A stretch of 64,000 nt of DNA from assembly GCA_022843805.1 (NCBI GenBank), contig JALHMY010000014.1:51328-115327 (forward strand), given 5' to 3'. Source of the stretch: Fuerstiella sp. (GTDB taxonomy: Bacteria; Planctomycetota; Planctomycetia; Planctomycetales; Planctomycetaceae). The position numbers and the translations under genes are program-made. Shown here in pieces: positions 26,601 to 34,795 of this stretch (its first letter is position 1; the number at the start of each line of letters is the position of its first letter). The notes under the pieces are model-generated. The model did not search any database. It saw only the letters and a program-made list of their open reading frames with translations, and was not told the DNA's origin.

Positions 26601-27367
26601 AGCGTCCCGGGAGCGGGCGGCTGCCAGTCGAGGCCGACAAGCGAAGTCGGAAAACAATACTCCGGCTGGGAGTGGCCATCGTGAAGCCGTGCAACTTCGA
26701 CACTGCATTCCGGGTAGACTTCTGTGACAATCTGCGCGACTTGATCTTCATCAAACCAATACGGAACGAGCCGCCGGGCACGATCCTGAATCACGCAGAT
26801 GTTTTGTCCCCAGACTCGGCGGTGCTTTCTGGGTACCGACCTTAGAAATTCGCCCCTGGAGATGCGATCGACGGCCTTCGGGATGTCCAACTGCGATGCT
26901 GATGATCGGGTCGGGGCAATGGCTCGCAGCTTTGTCAGCAGATAATTTCGAGCAGCAAGTGATTGTGGGGGAAGTGATTTTCCAGGATCAAACGCCGCTG
27001 CTTTCAGGATCTCAGCAGGCGAACGCCCCAGAGTAATCTGGTCCGATTCCGGCTCGCTTCCATCTTTAGCCTTCTGATCTGACAGTTTGCTGTGGAAACC
27101 GGTCACTCGCCAGTATTGAGTCGGCGCGGGTTCAAAAGTCGTCCAGCCATTCTGAGACTCACTATCCCTAAGCTGAATACCCTCTGATCCGTTGTTCGGT
27201 GGATTCTGTTCATCGGACTTTTCTTCAGTTGTCTCGGGACCTAACTCAAAGTTGAAAGCCCTCACAATCCCGGCGAACTTCTCCAGGCTGCCTGCTTCGT
27301 CTGGAAGAAGCTCAATGAGATCTGACCGCCCCACAAGTCCACGATGCTTTTGAGACAGCCTTTTCAT
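23609..27367 (-). CDS. vWA-like MoxR partner with two FGE-sulfatase domains
   Basis: A 1252-residue protein. The N-terminal 330 residues include a Rossmann-like segment (WGQNICVIQDRARRLVPYW, GTLVLALTDLGGLARGD) similar to the divergent vWA region of SAV_2336-type MoxR partners. An alpha-helical section follows. Two FGE-sulfatase domains occupy about 610-840 and 960-1190, each with LRWVPPGEFLMGS or LRWIPPGQFLMGS, LPTE-x-EWEYSCR, YDMLGNVWEWC and VVRGGSW...GFRCLSSPEP ends. A basic, Pro-rich linker follows each domain. The ATG overlaps the MoxR stop by four bases. Known systems pair MoxR with vWA proteins to control an effector; here the lectin-fold domains probably sense the trigger. The two C-terminal segments look like DGR-diversified variable regions (23815-23910, 24851-24950). 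Confidence 0.8.
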   Translation of the reverse strand: MKRLSQKHRGLVGRSDLIELLPDEAGSLEKFAGIVRAFNFELGPETTEEKSDEQNPPNNGSEGIQLRDSESQNGWTTFEPAPTQYWRVTGFHSKLSDQKAKDGSEPESDQITLGRSPAEILKAAAFDPGKSLPPQSLAARNYLLTKLRAIAPTRSSASQLDIPKAVDRISRGEFLRSVPRKHRRVWGQNICVIQDRARRLVPYWFDEDQVAQIVTEVYPECSVEVARLHDGHSQPEYCFPTSLVGLDWQPPAPGTLVLALTDLGGLARGDNVHHETVWLRIGDLLRENGNPAIALVPLHTNALSDLLQQRWQTIHWQQTTQHSGSEATNLKVDRLLEFLAPCIRLEPQLLRAVRLLTREFQSNPELESLVWQHPFLDIPHSVAGAVNAKVRDSLIGRFAKLDRKLRREILETLLAARQTLHPAVHFEEVVSLDQDSRSMVDAELFNLAEAYYCALAELGGDKFSTQTLAWIERCAHRLPKNSALPKRLSQAMLTLVKKTQTLEVSDAPPWMINAIPTATQANSEIRVGQRGGNMVLSHADLQSVSGPGDEPMASNPVVSLLVTIRCSEPVVWIHERRLLREALTEARFWLGGKKPSWVHRFGTDEYGAWCSFRVKDVEQILRWVPPGEFLMGSPENEEGRYEDEGPQHRVEISRGFWMFETQCTQELWSAVMATDPSHFKGDRLPVESVSWDDALKFNEALNRGLPGIGIHLPTEAQWEYSCRGPGTDQDKSQACYGELDEIAWWDGNSAGTTHDIGQKQCNGFGLYDMLGNVWEWCRDHAYRKYDQSSQVDPLYESGKIRASLVVRGGSWNGSAGLVRAAYRHAFRPEYRYSYPGFRCLSSPEPEAEPSREAAMSGSKSQRGGSPQNDVRELPQRGRNFLGERKGASPPVPSVGDSGAPHFSRMIQLRDNSTATRISLPATCVMQMETDCEILSLELAPPPPWAVASGRDRYGLWAEFELKGVRQRLRWIPPGQFLMGSVNKPEYSWIEEQPQHSVTLTHGFWMFDTPCTQQFWKLSGIKAEFNFPGDQRPVETVSFEQVAAFVDQINSQVTELHLRLPTESEWEYSCRAGNAGDRYGELDDIAWYNANSGGHTQDVKQKKPNAWGLYDMLGNVWEWCLDGPRKYSKESVMNPFGEARSVRSDRSARSLRVVRGGSWYDSAGYVRAAYRDARPPVVRNFYLGFRCLSSPEPSPEPAREAAMSDSKSPRGGSPQDGARELPPRGKSSTGFSRKRKGLSQEDLYDGPNELKPM
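23815..23910 (-). other. Candidate DGR variable region in the second FGE domain
   Basis: Encodes RGGSWYDSAGYVRAAYRD and the following segment up to GFRC. Compared with 24851-24950, the framework codons are nearly identical in DNA while codons in between differ at several bases (for example TAC GAC versus AAC GGC, AAC TTC TAC versus TAC AGC TAT). That is the pattern expected of AAY template codons randomised independently. No matching template was found in the window. Confidence 0.5.
24851..24950 (-). other. Candidate DGR variable region in the first FGE domain
   Basis: Encodes RGGSWNGSAGLVRAAYRH and the following segment up to GFRC. It is the partner of 23815-23910; differences fall in codon blocks separated by conserved TCTGCCGGG and GTTCGTGCTGCCTACCGC frameworks. 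Confidence 0.5.
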
Positions 27368-28356
27368 TCATCATCCTTCTGCATCTCCGCAGCCTTGCGA
27401 ACAATGAATCTCCGGACATCCTTCAGCAGTGTAAGTTGTCGTTGAATATTTCCTTCGCCTCGCCTGATGACGGCTCGTACCATGTCGAGATACTCAGCCT
27501 GTCCTGGCAGAGGCTTGAGTCGATCTGCTTCCGCCTTGTCGCGATCTTCCCAGAGAATCTTTGCAGCTTCCTCAAGGACCTGTCTCTCGGTCTTGTCCGA
27601 AAAATGCGAATCTCCAACTTCCACCAATCTCCTGACCAATGGCTCTCTCTGTGTCGGTAGAGCCAAGTGAAGGGCAGCGCAGCGGCGCTCAAAAGCAGCG
27701 GGAAGGATTCGTTCCTCGTTTGTTGTGATGATGATCAACGGCGCTGGAATGCCTTCCGCTAGCCTGACTGGGCTGGCGATGTCGGGCGGTGTAAACTCGC
27801 ACAACCCCAAAGCTTCCAGCAATCCGTTCGGCACATCCGTTTCCGCCTTGTCGATTTCGTCGATCAATACAACCCAGCCGTTTCTTGCCTGCGTCTCGTT
27901 TTCGCCTTGCCTGAGCGGCGTAGCAGCTTGTGGAAAGACCGTCGTCGCAAGCTGCTCAGCTGCCCCTTTAGCATCGAAGGCCCACCAAAGAGGCCCTGGT
28001 TTGACAAATCGTCTGATCGCGAGTCGCGATCTCATGTCCTCTGGCTTCTCATCGAGGCGCAATTGAGCCTCAGCGAGCCGAGCTACCGCGTCAAACTCAT
28101 ACATCAAGTCCCGCGACTCAGTCCTTGAATCTACAACTTTGGTAATAAAGGCTCTTTTCAGCTTCTTTGCAGCCGCCTCGGCCAATTGGCTCTTCCCAAC
28201 CCCAGGCTCCCCTCGTACCAGCAGCGGACGTCCCGAACCGATTGCCGCATTGATTGCATCCACGCTGCGCTGATCAAACTTGTGCACCCGCTCAATGCCG
28301 TCTCCGTCTTTGGATAGCGTGATCGGATCTCCGAGCGACTCAATAAACTCGTCCAT
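27364..28356 (-). CDS. MoxR-family AAA+ ATPase
   Basis: A 330-residue protein. Walker A GEPGVGKSQLAEA (about residues 48-60), Walker B GWVVLIDEIDKAE (about 160-172), sensor 1 IIITTNEERILPAAFERRC and an arginine-finger-like RRC follow the MoxR pattern. The protein would use ATP to remodel its vWA-like partner. The ATG at 28356 is chosen (MDEFIESLGD); an in-frame TTG at 28395 would overlap the upstream TIR gene by 28 bases. The stop overlaps the next start (ATGA at 27364-27367), so MoxR and the vWA/FGE protein are made together. No transmembrane part. Confidence 0.88.
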   Translation of the reverse strand: MDEFIESLGDPITLSKDGDGIERVHKFDQRSVDAINAAIGSGRPLLVRGEPGVGKSQLAEAAAKKLKRAFITKVVDSRTESRDLMYEFDAVARLAEAQLRLDEKPEDMRSRLAIRRFVKPGPLWWAFDAKGAAEQLATTVFPQAATPLRQGENETQARNGWVVLIDEIDKAETDVPNGLLEALGLCEFTPPDIASPVRLAEGIPAPLIIITTNEERILPAAFERRCAALHLALPTQREPLVRRLVEVGDSHFSDKTERQVLEEAAKILWEDRDKAEADRLKPLPGQAEYLDMVRAVIRRGEGNIQRQLTLLKDVRRFIVRKAAEMQKDDE

Positions 28357-28367
28357 TGTAATTCCAA

Positions 28368-29789
28368 TCAGCGTTTTCCAAATCTCTGTCGACAACGAAT
28401 CACATGCAGGATAGAAGCCTCATGTTCGTCTGCCTCGTCCTCACGCGAGACAATTTCGACAAAAGCCAGTTTCGGCACAAGGTTACAGACTTCCTGCAGA
28501 CAGCTGATCGCAGCACTTCGCTGTGTCCCATTCGTCGAAAGTTGCACCAGTCCATACACCGTCATCTTCTTTTGATATGAATAGGGGCCAATCCATGCGT
28601 TCAACCGCGTCGCCAACGCCTTGACGGTCCCGAGCCCTGTGTCCTTCGTTCCCTGAAAGTCCGCCGAGAACTGCTGAACGAGATCCTGCATCAGGAGCTC
28701 GACGCTCCAGATTTGATCGTCCGGGCCAGTCTCTGGTGCTTCCATGATCTCGAGTGCCGCACGGCCGATGATCTTCTCGCTCTTCTCCTTATTCTCGCTC
28801 AACCTGTTCGGAACAGTTCTGAACGTACATGCGGCAGGTCGACAGTCGATCCCTGCCATAATGATCTCCGCGATTGATGCGTCGCCTGCACGTTGTTCCA
28901 CAAGACGCACACTCTTCTCCAACATGGTCTCCTGCAACTCTGCCAAATCGTCGCAATAACGTAAAGGCAGCAGGCAGTCCAGCAGTTTCCCAACGTGTTC
29001 GACATCGCACTCGGCACAGTGTTCCAGAACTTCATTGATCGCGAATGATATCTTGACGAGTGGCTCCAGAACGAGGAGTCGACAGAATTCAGTTCTGCTG
29101 AGACTACTGTCGCCAAGGTCAGTTACAGCAACCAATCGCTCGAAGCCGTTGACTGAAACGCGTTCAACCGTCTTCTTCAAATCCTCTTTAAGTTTCTCCA
29201 GGGTGCCAAACTGGTCGAGCTCTCTTCGTAAACGACGACTCCTTGAGGCGACTTTTTCTGCAAGACGTCTGACTTCCACGAAGAAGGTGGCGTGATCTGC
29301 ATTGTCCACATTGGGGATGGGATGGCCGATACGAATTCGATGGTGGTCATTAGCAGCCACGGTATCGTCCTGCCAGAAATAGCGCCCTCGGATGTTTTCG
29401 AATTCCACTGGTCTCTCGTCGACCGGAAGATTCCCAATATCAACGAGAAATACTCGTTCAGTCGGATAGGATTTTACGTGGGAAGACAGGAAAAAAGCCT
29501 CACGCTCTGATCTGCACCATTTTGAATGCAAGTAACCGCGGGAGAGAATCACGACAAGACAAGCGGACTTCTGAACGGCATTTCGAATTTGCGTTTGCAG
29601 CTTTTCCTCGGTGTCGATGTGCGACCCATCCCACCATACGCGATCTGCTGCTCTAACACCAAAGGCTGAATTCAATTCTTCGCCAAGATGCCTGACGAAC
29701 GCGGCAACCCATCCGTTCCGGGACGGAGTGTCGTCAACAGTCGCGTAGCTGACGAAAACGTCATGTTCAAATCCTGGGACGTATGCCAT
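28368..29789 (-). CDS. TIR-domain effector of the MoxR operon
   Basis: A 473-residue protein. The N-terminal TIR domain spans about residues 6-190: HDVFVSYATVDD (strand A/BB region), VWWDGSHIDTEEKLQTQI, ACLVVILSRGYLHSKWCRSEREAFFL. The Glu after WCRS is the expected NADase catalytic residue. The C-terminal 280 residues are helical (EKLKEDLKKTVERV) and end in a beta-rich segment; I do not recognise a family. The ATG at 29789 (MAYVPGF) is preferred over an upstream start. It is the first gene of the TIR-MoxR-vWA/FGE-B3/FGE unit, with 11 bp to MoxR. Likely an NAD-consuming or signal-making effector held in check by the ATPase module. Confidence 0.82.
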   Translation of the reverse strand: MAYVPGFEHDVFVSYATVDDTPSRNGWVAAFVRHLGEELNSAFGVRAADRVWWDGSHIDTEEKLQTQIRNAVQKSACLVVILSRGYLHSKWCRSEREAFFLSSHVKSYPTERVFLVDIGNLPVDERPVEFENIRGRYFWQDDTVAANDHHRIRIGHPIPNVDNADHATFFVEVRRLAEKVASRSRRLRRELDQFGTLEKLKEDLKKTVERVSVNGFERLVAVTDLGDSSLSRTEFCRLLVLEPLVKISFAINEVLEHCAECDVEHVGKLLDCLLPLRYCDDLAELQETMLEKSVRLVEQRAGDASIAEIIMAGIDCRPAACTFRTVPNRLSENKEKSEKIIGRAALEIMEAPETGPDDQIWSVELLMQDLVQQFSADFQGTKDTGLGTVKALATRLNAWIGPYSYQKKMTVYGLVQLSTNGTQRSAAISCLQEVCNLVPKLAFVEIVSREDEADEHEASILHVIRCRQRFGKR

Positions 29790-30087
29790 GATGATTGTTC
29801 CGGATGCCTGTCTGGCCTTTTGCAACCCGCACTCCAAAACATAGGGCAGGGTGTCCTGAATTCAGTTCGCCCTGCGGCCGATTGAGTAATCGCGCGTGCG
29901 AGAGTATTGCCGATACCCTCAGGGAATTCAAACGGGCGGCCTTTCTTACCAGGGACCTCGAAGGGCATCCGGCGATCGCAACTTGTCCGATGATCAACTG
30001 CCACCCGTCCGATTCTGCGGGCGCCGCGTAAAATGCCATTCTGGCAGAACCAGAACATTGTGTCGGCGACATTACAGGTCGCCGACA

Positions 30088-31026
30088 CTACTTTTTCTTC
30101 GCCTGATACACTCGTGTTGCCCCGAGTGTAAACATCATGAGCGCACGGTTGATGTCTGCGGTGCTGAGCAGGGTGATGAATTCGTCCGGTGAAAGACGAG
30201 CATTGTCGGCAAGGTGGGAGATGTCCTGTGAGTGAAGGAATGCAAGCGCGTTCCACGTATCGGGCGAATTCCCGTTCAATACGCTCGGGCCTTCATCGAC
30301 AGGATACGGGTACGTATCACGGTATTGTTCCATCACCCGCCGTGCGGGATCCGGGGTTGCGAAGTGTTCAGTATCACTGGGAGAGATGCGACGACGAAGA
30401 AGTGCATCAGCGATGAGTTTCGAAACACCGCCAAGGGCACTGGCGAGGTACAGCGGTTTGCTCGCTCTGATTGTCAGAATGGCTTCTTCGAGCACACCGG
30501 GCAGTCGGCGCTCCGGCTTGTTTTTACCGCCTCCGAGGCACAATTGAACGTCAGTCAGCTGAGTGAGCTGCTTTCTCATCGCCGTCAGGGATCTGCATCG
30601 GCAGAATACGGCCTCGTCTGACCGGGGACTGATCGCAGAAGTGTCGATTCCCTCGGCTTCAACCTGTCGAATCTCAAGTATGCCGGCTTCAATCAGGTCC
30701 GTCGCTGTCGAGTCGTCCTTCGGCGGCTGATCAGGCCACGCCAGCAGATTGATGATCGAAGGGGCCGCTGGCTGATTAAAATAATCGCCACGCCACTTTC
30801 CCAGATCGCGTGCTCTCGCGGCCAGATGGTGCATGACTCCGCCCAGCTTCCAGCGATGGCCCAGAACTAATTTTCCGCCTTCCCGAAGGATATGACCGGA
30901 CTCCTGAAACATCAGTCGATTTACGTAATCTTCCGTCGACACGCTCTCGTCTTCAGACAAGTTAGACGCAGAAACGGTGATTCCGAATGCCATGCCCACA
31001 AACTTGCGGGAGTCAATAATCTTCAT
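30088..31026 (-). CDS. SLOG-family nucleotide-sensor protein (SLOG cluster3-like)
   Basis: A 312-residue protein. Rossmann-type SLOG features: GMAFGITVSASNLSED near the N-terminus, then GHILREGGKLVLGHRWKLGG (compare the LLADGHRLCFGG motif of the paralogue at 37771), and a second half with SLTAMRKQL, CLGGGKNKPERRLPGVLEEA and PLYLASALGGVSKLIAD. SLOG domains bind or process nucleotide derivatives, including TIR-made signals in Thoeris ThsA. No SIR2, nuclease or membrane domain is attached, so its output is unclear. It follows two TIR genes (32-bp gap). The C-terminal helical tail (DEFITLLSTADINRALMMF) is unassigned. Confidence 0.75.
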   Translation of the reverse strand: MKIIDSRKFVGMAFGITVSASNLSEDESVSTEDYVNRLMFQESGHILREGGKLVLGHRWKLGGVMHHLAARARDLGKWRGDYFNQPAAPSIINLLAWPDQPPKDDSTATDLIEAGILEIRQVEAEGIDTSAISPRSDEAVFCRCRSLTAMRKQLTQLTDVQLCLGGGKNKPERRLPGVLEEAILTIRASKPLYLASALGGVSKLIADALLRRRISPSDTEHFATPDPARRVMEQYRDTYPYPVDEGPSVLNGNSPDTWNALAFLHSQDISHLADNARLSPDEFITLLSTADINRALMMFTLGATRVYQAKKK

Positions 31027-31058
31027 AGAGAAATTGCCTGATCTAACGCCGTACGAGC

Positions 31059-32201
31059 CTACACGGGCAGTGGCCGAAATTGTTCCAGAACTTCCAGCTG
31101 GAGCTTCGATTCCATCGATGCCAGCCAGTTACGAGCCGCCAGCAGCTCGGCTTCGAAGACCTGAGACTGTGGGACAATCCAGTATTGCGAAAGCTCGGCT
31201 CCCGTTGTCATCGCGGAGAGGCAGGGAAATCGTGGCCAGACACGAAACGTGACGTCAGGACAGTCCACTGTCTTCTCGTCGGCAATGGCCTGCATCAACA
31301 GCAGCCGCAGATGTTCCCGCAGAGCCGCTGAGAGAACTCGATGAGTATTTCCATCGGCAATTCTTACGGTAGGCATTGCAGAAAATGGAAGGTGGCTCGG
31401 ACCGGAAACAGATGTCATCGACATCGCATCGACTACAACAATTGGTACTCCGTGCAGGAGTGCCGACTCAAATTCCTGCCGACAGGCCAGCCGCTGTTCA
31501 TAGGCAGGAGTTCTCAGGGCAATCATGACGCTGCTCGATGCGGCCGATTCGAGCTTTGACGCCCAGTCGGAACCGGAGGCAATGTCTTTTGCATCGTAAA
31601 TGCACTCCAGTTCCTGGATCTGTTCGATTGATTGCTGCAACGCCTGAGCGAAGAAGACGCCGTCCACTTTGGCGTGACTGATGAAAAGTTTCAGACTTTC
31701 CGAGTTCTTCGACAGTCCCATGACCAGCCGAGCTCTATGAAGTGCCTGTAATGCCAGACGAAATGGGCGAATGCGATTCTCGCCGAGCGTTGCTGATTCC
31801 GTTGCCTGCCGTCGGCTGAAGACGGCCGGAAGTGAGTTCTGAGCGGTTTCAGAATAGCTGTAGCACAGCGCATTACGACTGCCGAATTCCTCTTTCGGGA
31901 GCGTCAGCGCGACTCTGTTCAGAGCCTCCGCAAACTCCGGTGTATTGACCATCACTTCAGAAACAAGAATCACGTAGAGAGTCGGAGTCTCCTCGCGACT
32001 GAGAGCCTGGTCCACTTCTGCGGGAGTGCTGCATCCCAGGACCTGAACTCTCTCCCAGGGATCTTCAAAGTCAAAAAACTGTGAAATCGATTTGTCCGGG
32101 CGTACGTATTCAAAAGCGCGAGTAATCGTGCTGACGTAGGGTTCCGACACTCGATCGTTCGGATGGTAGATCAGTACGACATCCAGAAGCGACTTCTTCA
32201 T
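31059..32201 (-). CDS. TIR protein with an N-terminal TIR-like half
   Basis: A 380-residue protein. Residues about 5-165 form a Rossmann-like unit (LDVVLIYHPNDRVSEPY, PTLYVILVSEVMVNTPEF) that looks like a degenerate TIR. Residues about 170-300 are a clearer TIR: SLKLFISHAKVDGVFFAQAL, CIYDAKDIASGSDWASKLES, SSVMIALRTPAYEQRLACRQE, with a Glu in the CRQEFE region at the catalytic position. A similar two-part protein with its own SLOG partner is at 38673. The start overlaps the upstream ThsB-like stop by four bases (ATGA). Probably makes a nucleotide signal from NAD on infection (inference). Confidence 0.78.
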   Translation of the reverse strand: MKKSLLDVVLIYHPNDRVSEPYVSTITRAFEYVRPDKSISQFFDFEDPWERVQVLGCSTPAEVDQALSREETPTLYVILVSEVMVNTPEFAEALNRVALTLPKEEFGSRNALCYSYSETAQNSLPAVFSRRQATESATLGENRIRPFRLALQALHRARLVMGLSKNSESLKLFISHAKVDGVFFAQALQQSIEQIQELECIYDAKDIASGSDWASKLESAASSSVMIALRTPAYEQRLACRQEFESALLHGVPIVVVDAMSMTSVSGPSHLPFSAMPTVRIADGNTHRVLSAALREHLRLLLMQAIADEKTVDCPDVTFRVWPRFPCLSAMTTGAELSQYWIVPQSQVFEAELLAARNWLASMESKLQLEVLEQFRPLPV

Positions 32202-32773
32202 AATTCTCGCTCCGACAGGGACTGAAGGATTGGACGCGGCGTGTCAGCGTTTTCGTCCCAGGGATACTCCTTCAACGCTTTCAAGGCCGAATAATTAATC
32301 GATGACCGAAAGTGTTTTCTCCGTCGCTCAGCGTTCTCGATCCACTGCTGTATCTGGCTCGGGTCCTCGATCCACTTCCGAATCAGGGCGAACTCCCACT
32401 TTACCCGATCATGAAGTCGCAATGGAATATTCTCCGGCTCATAGTACGGCATTGAAAAATCAGAATGCTCCGGAAGAATAATTCCCAGCAGTCCTGCACC
32501 CGAATTTCCCGTTCGGGGTGCAGTCGCAAGAGCGATCTCAAGATCTACCCAGCGGCTTTGTCGCGTCTTTGGGCCAATCAGCACAACCACGATGCTGCAG
32601 TGAGTCAGCATGGATTCTGCCCGCTGTTCGATATCGTTGCTGACATTGTCGTCGCGACACGACGAAATGGTCAGTTGCATCGGCTCCATAAGTTCACGAA
32701 ATCGGGCCGCGTAGCGTTGATCGTCCTGGACGTAGCTCAGGTAAACATGATGCGGAGAATTGTCAGCGACCAT
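32198..32773 (-). CDS. ThsB-like TIR protein (DUF1863/PF08937 type)
   Basis: A 191-residue protein. HHVYLSYVQDDQRYAARF, SSCRDDNVSNDIEQRAESML, CSIVVVLIGPKTRQSRWVDL (Glu following in the WVDLEI motif) and GAGLLGIILPEH match the TIR-like family that includes Thoeris ThsB, which makes a cyclic ADP-ribose-like signal. The C-terminal 60 residues (REWI-type helix, then FRSSINYSALKALKEYPWD) also fit that family. It is the first gene of a three-gene unit ThsB-like TIR / TIR / SLOG with four-base coupling to the second. Confidence 0.82.
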   Translation of the reverse strand: MVADNSPHHVYLSYVQDDQRYAARFRELMEPMQLTISSCRDDNVSNDIEQRAESMLTHCSIVVVLIGPKTRQSRWVDLEIALATAPRTGNSGAGLLGIILPEHSDFSMPYYEPENIPLRLHDRVKWEFALIRKWIEDPSQIQQWIENAERRRKHFRSSINYSALKALKEYPWDENADTPRPILQSLSEREL

Positions 32774-33041
32774 CGTCCTGTTCCCAAAGCGGAAGCGAGC
32801 GATCCTTAGAATTCTCTGAATTTTAGACGCTGCGAGCGGGTTTGGAAAAGATGGCAGGAAAAAAGATGAAGAATGATGGGTGCACGAGCGGCGATCATCG
32901 ATTTGCGTGCTCCAGTATGCCTGGCTAAGTTCACACGATTCGATGATTGTACGACAGAATTGTAGAGTTGGGGGTGTACTGGTGATGCGACGCCGGATCG
33001 CGGAGCGATCCGCGACTATGGGGCAGATTTTTCGGTGCAGG

Positions 33042-34745
33042 TCACCGTTTCACTGGCTGTTGAAGGGACTTGATTCGAGCCTGCAGCTGGTCGCGACGGG
33101 CTGTTTGTGAGGGGCTGAGTCCTGTGTCGGACACAGCTTTGAGAATTTCCGTGGCTCGCAGAACGTCTTCAACCGCCACGGCTCGTTCGGCTCCGGTCAG
33201 CCATGCATCATTCGCCCTCGGAACCTGCTCGCTGCGCTGATAGCAGGCGGCCAGCCTTTCATAAAGTTCAATTGAGCCTACGAACGACCTTCCTTTTCGT
33301 TTCCGGACTTCATCTTCCGCATTGATGGCAAGTGACCACTGGCCGAGCGGCGAGCGAGCATCGTCAGGTGAACCAGGCGAATCTCCTCGCTGATCAAGCA
33401 GTTTGCCGAGCACAGTGTGAAAATGCACCAGCGTCTCCCAGTCGGATTCTGTCTCCGGCTGAGCCACATACATGCCTGATTTGGCATGGAAAATGGCGTC
33501 GAAGACGCGGTCAAAATACTTCCGGAAGAACTCCGGATCCTCTTTCTTCGAAAACAGTGATACGACTCCCAGGGATGCTCGAGTATTCTGACGATCGGTC
33601 CCCCACGCCAGCAGATACAGAAACAGTGCTCGCTCCGCATTGCGGGGTCGCAGCGGCTGGTCTGTGCCCCGCGGTTCGCGAAAGGCATACCAGTCCGCCA
33701 CTGAAGTCACGAACTCAGACCATCCCGCCGTGAGGCTCGCAGATCCCTGTTGCGTCCACTTAAACTGCAGGTTGCTTGCCCGTAGAGACTCGAGTATCTC
33801 GAAGCCGACCTCCACGCCACTGCCTGTGGCCACCCTTTCCAGATCTTTGATCAGATCCGCGGGACAATCAGCGTCTCGAAGTGTGGCGACGTACAAGCCG
33901 ATTTGATCGTCCTGCGGACCCCGGTATTTGGCTGCCCATCCTGAACAAAGGCCACCAACCGCGTCTCTGACAACTTTATCTTCCCATCGCGACTCACGAG
34001 CCTGGATTACTCGTCTGGCCAGTTTAATTGCCTGATCCGGGTTGCCGGATTTCAGAAACTCATCGGAGAGCCTTCTCACACTGTCGCCTTCCGACGGATT
34101 CTCCTGCAGAGACTGTGCCACCGTGACATCAATCAGTCGATCGGCGGCTGGTACAAAGCCAGGATTGTTCGCAAGCACCGTTCGATACGCTTTGGCGGCA
34201 TCAGGCAGTCGTTTCTGTTCCTGCAGTGCACGTCCGATGTTGTAGTCGAGAACGGTGAGCTGCTGAGAATCAAACTGACTGCGATCGCATGCCTCCAGTT
34301 CCTTCAGCGCGTTTCCGGCATCGTTCTTCTGCATATAAACGGAAGCAAGGTGAACACGAGCCAGAGCAGCGCTTTTGGGATCCTTCATTCGAACGACGCT
34401 GCGAAAACTTTCTGCCGCTCCTTCCAGCGCTTTCTCCTTCACTTCCGGGTCGGAGTCTTCGCCAGCCAGATCGAACTGCAGGCGGCCCAGTTCAAACAAC
34501 TTTTGAGCGGCAACCGGACCCTGATCCGGATCATTGACGATCGACAAATGCTCTGCCTGAAACGCACCCAGCGATTCTCGCCATTTGCCATCTTTCCGCA
34601 ACTGCACGGCATTGCGAGTCGCCGTGTCCGGAAAGGCAGATTTCTGAGTGCGATCCGGCACAGGCTGCGCGTGAAGAAGTGGTGAACAGCATGTCAGAAT
34701 CAAACTGGGGCAAATCATCAGGATCATGCAGCAGAATCTTCGCAT
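33042..34745 (-). CDS. Exported TPR-repeat protein
   Basis: A 567-residue protein. The ATG at 34745 has AAGGGG six bases upstream. A signal or lipoprotein-like leader (MRRFCCMILMICPSLILTCC) precedes a series of TPR-like helix pairs, clearest at about 85-215 (AAQKLFELGRLQFDLAGE, ALARVHLASVYMQKNDAGNAL, DYNIGRALQEQKRLPDAAKAY) and again near the C-terminus (ELYERLAACYQRSEQVPRAN). No catalytic motif. It follows the SEFIR protein and a small secreted protein on the same strand with 20-50-bp gaps, so the three probably form one operon at the cell envelope; TPRs would supply protein binding. Confidence 0.75.
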   Translation of the reverse strand: MRRFCCMILMICPSLILTCCSPLLHAQPVPDRTQKSAFPDTATRNAVQLRKDGKWRESLGAFQAEHLSIVNDPDQGPVAAQKLFELGRLQFDLAGEDSDPEVKEKALEGAAESFRSVVRMKDPKSAALARVHLASVYMQKNDAGNALKELEACDRSQFDSQQLTVLDYNIGRALQEQKRLPDAAKAYRTVLANNPGFVPAADRLIDVTVAQSLQENPSEGDSVRRLSDEFLKSGNPDQAIKLARRVIQARESRWEDKVVRDAVGGLCSGWAAKYRGPQDDQIGLYVATLRDADCPADLIKDLERVATGSGVEVGFEILESLRASNLQFKWTQQGSASLTAGWSEFVTSVADWYAFREPRGTDQPLRPRNAERALFLYLLAWGTDRQNTRASLGVVSLFSKKEDPEFFRKYFDRVFDAIFHAKSGMYVAQPETESDWETLVHFHTVLGKLLDQRGDSPGSPDDARSPLGQWSLAINAEDEVRKRKGRSFVGSIELYERLAACYQRSEQVPRANDAWLTGAERAVAVEDVLRATEILKAVSDTGLSPSQTARRDQLQARIKSLQQPVKR

Positions 34746-34795
34746 CTCATTCCCCTTTTCCCACACGAATGACGTGGAACCTCGGCCGCCGCAAT

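Noticed and set aside
22204..27367. FGE-sulfatase domains as true sulfatase-activating enzymes
   Set aside because: No sulfatase gene is nearby and the domains sit on MoxR/STAND partners with variable ends, so a binding role is more likely; catalytic Cys were not verified.
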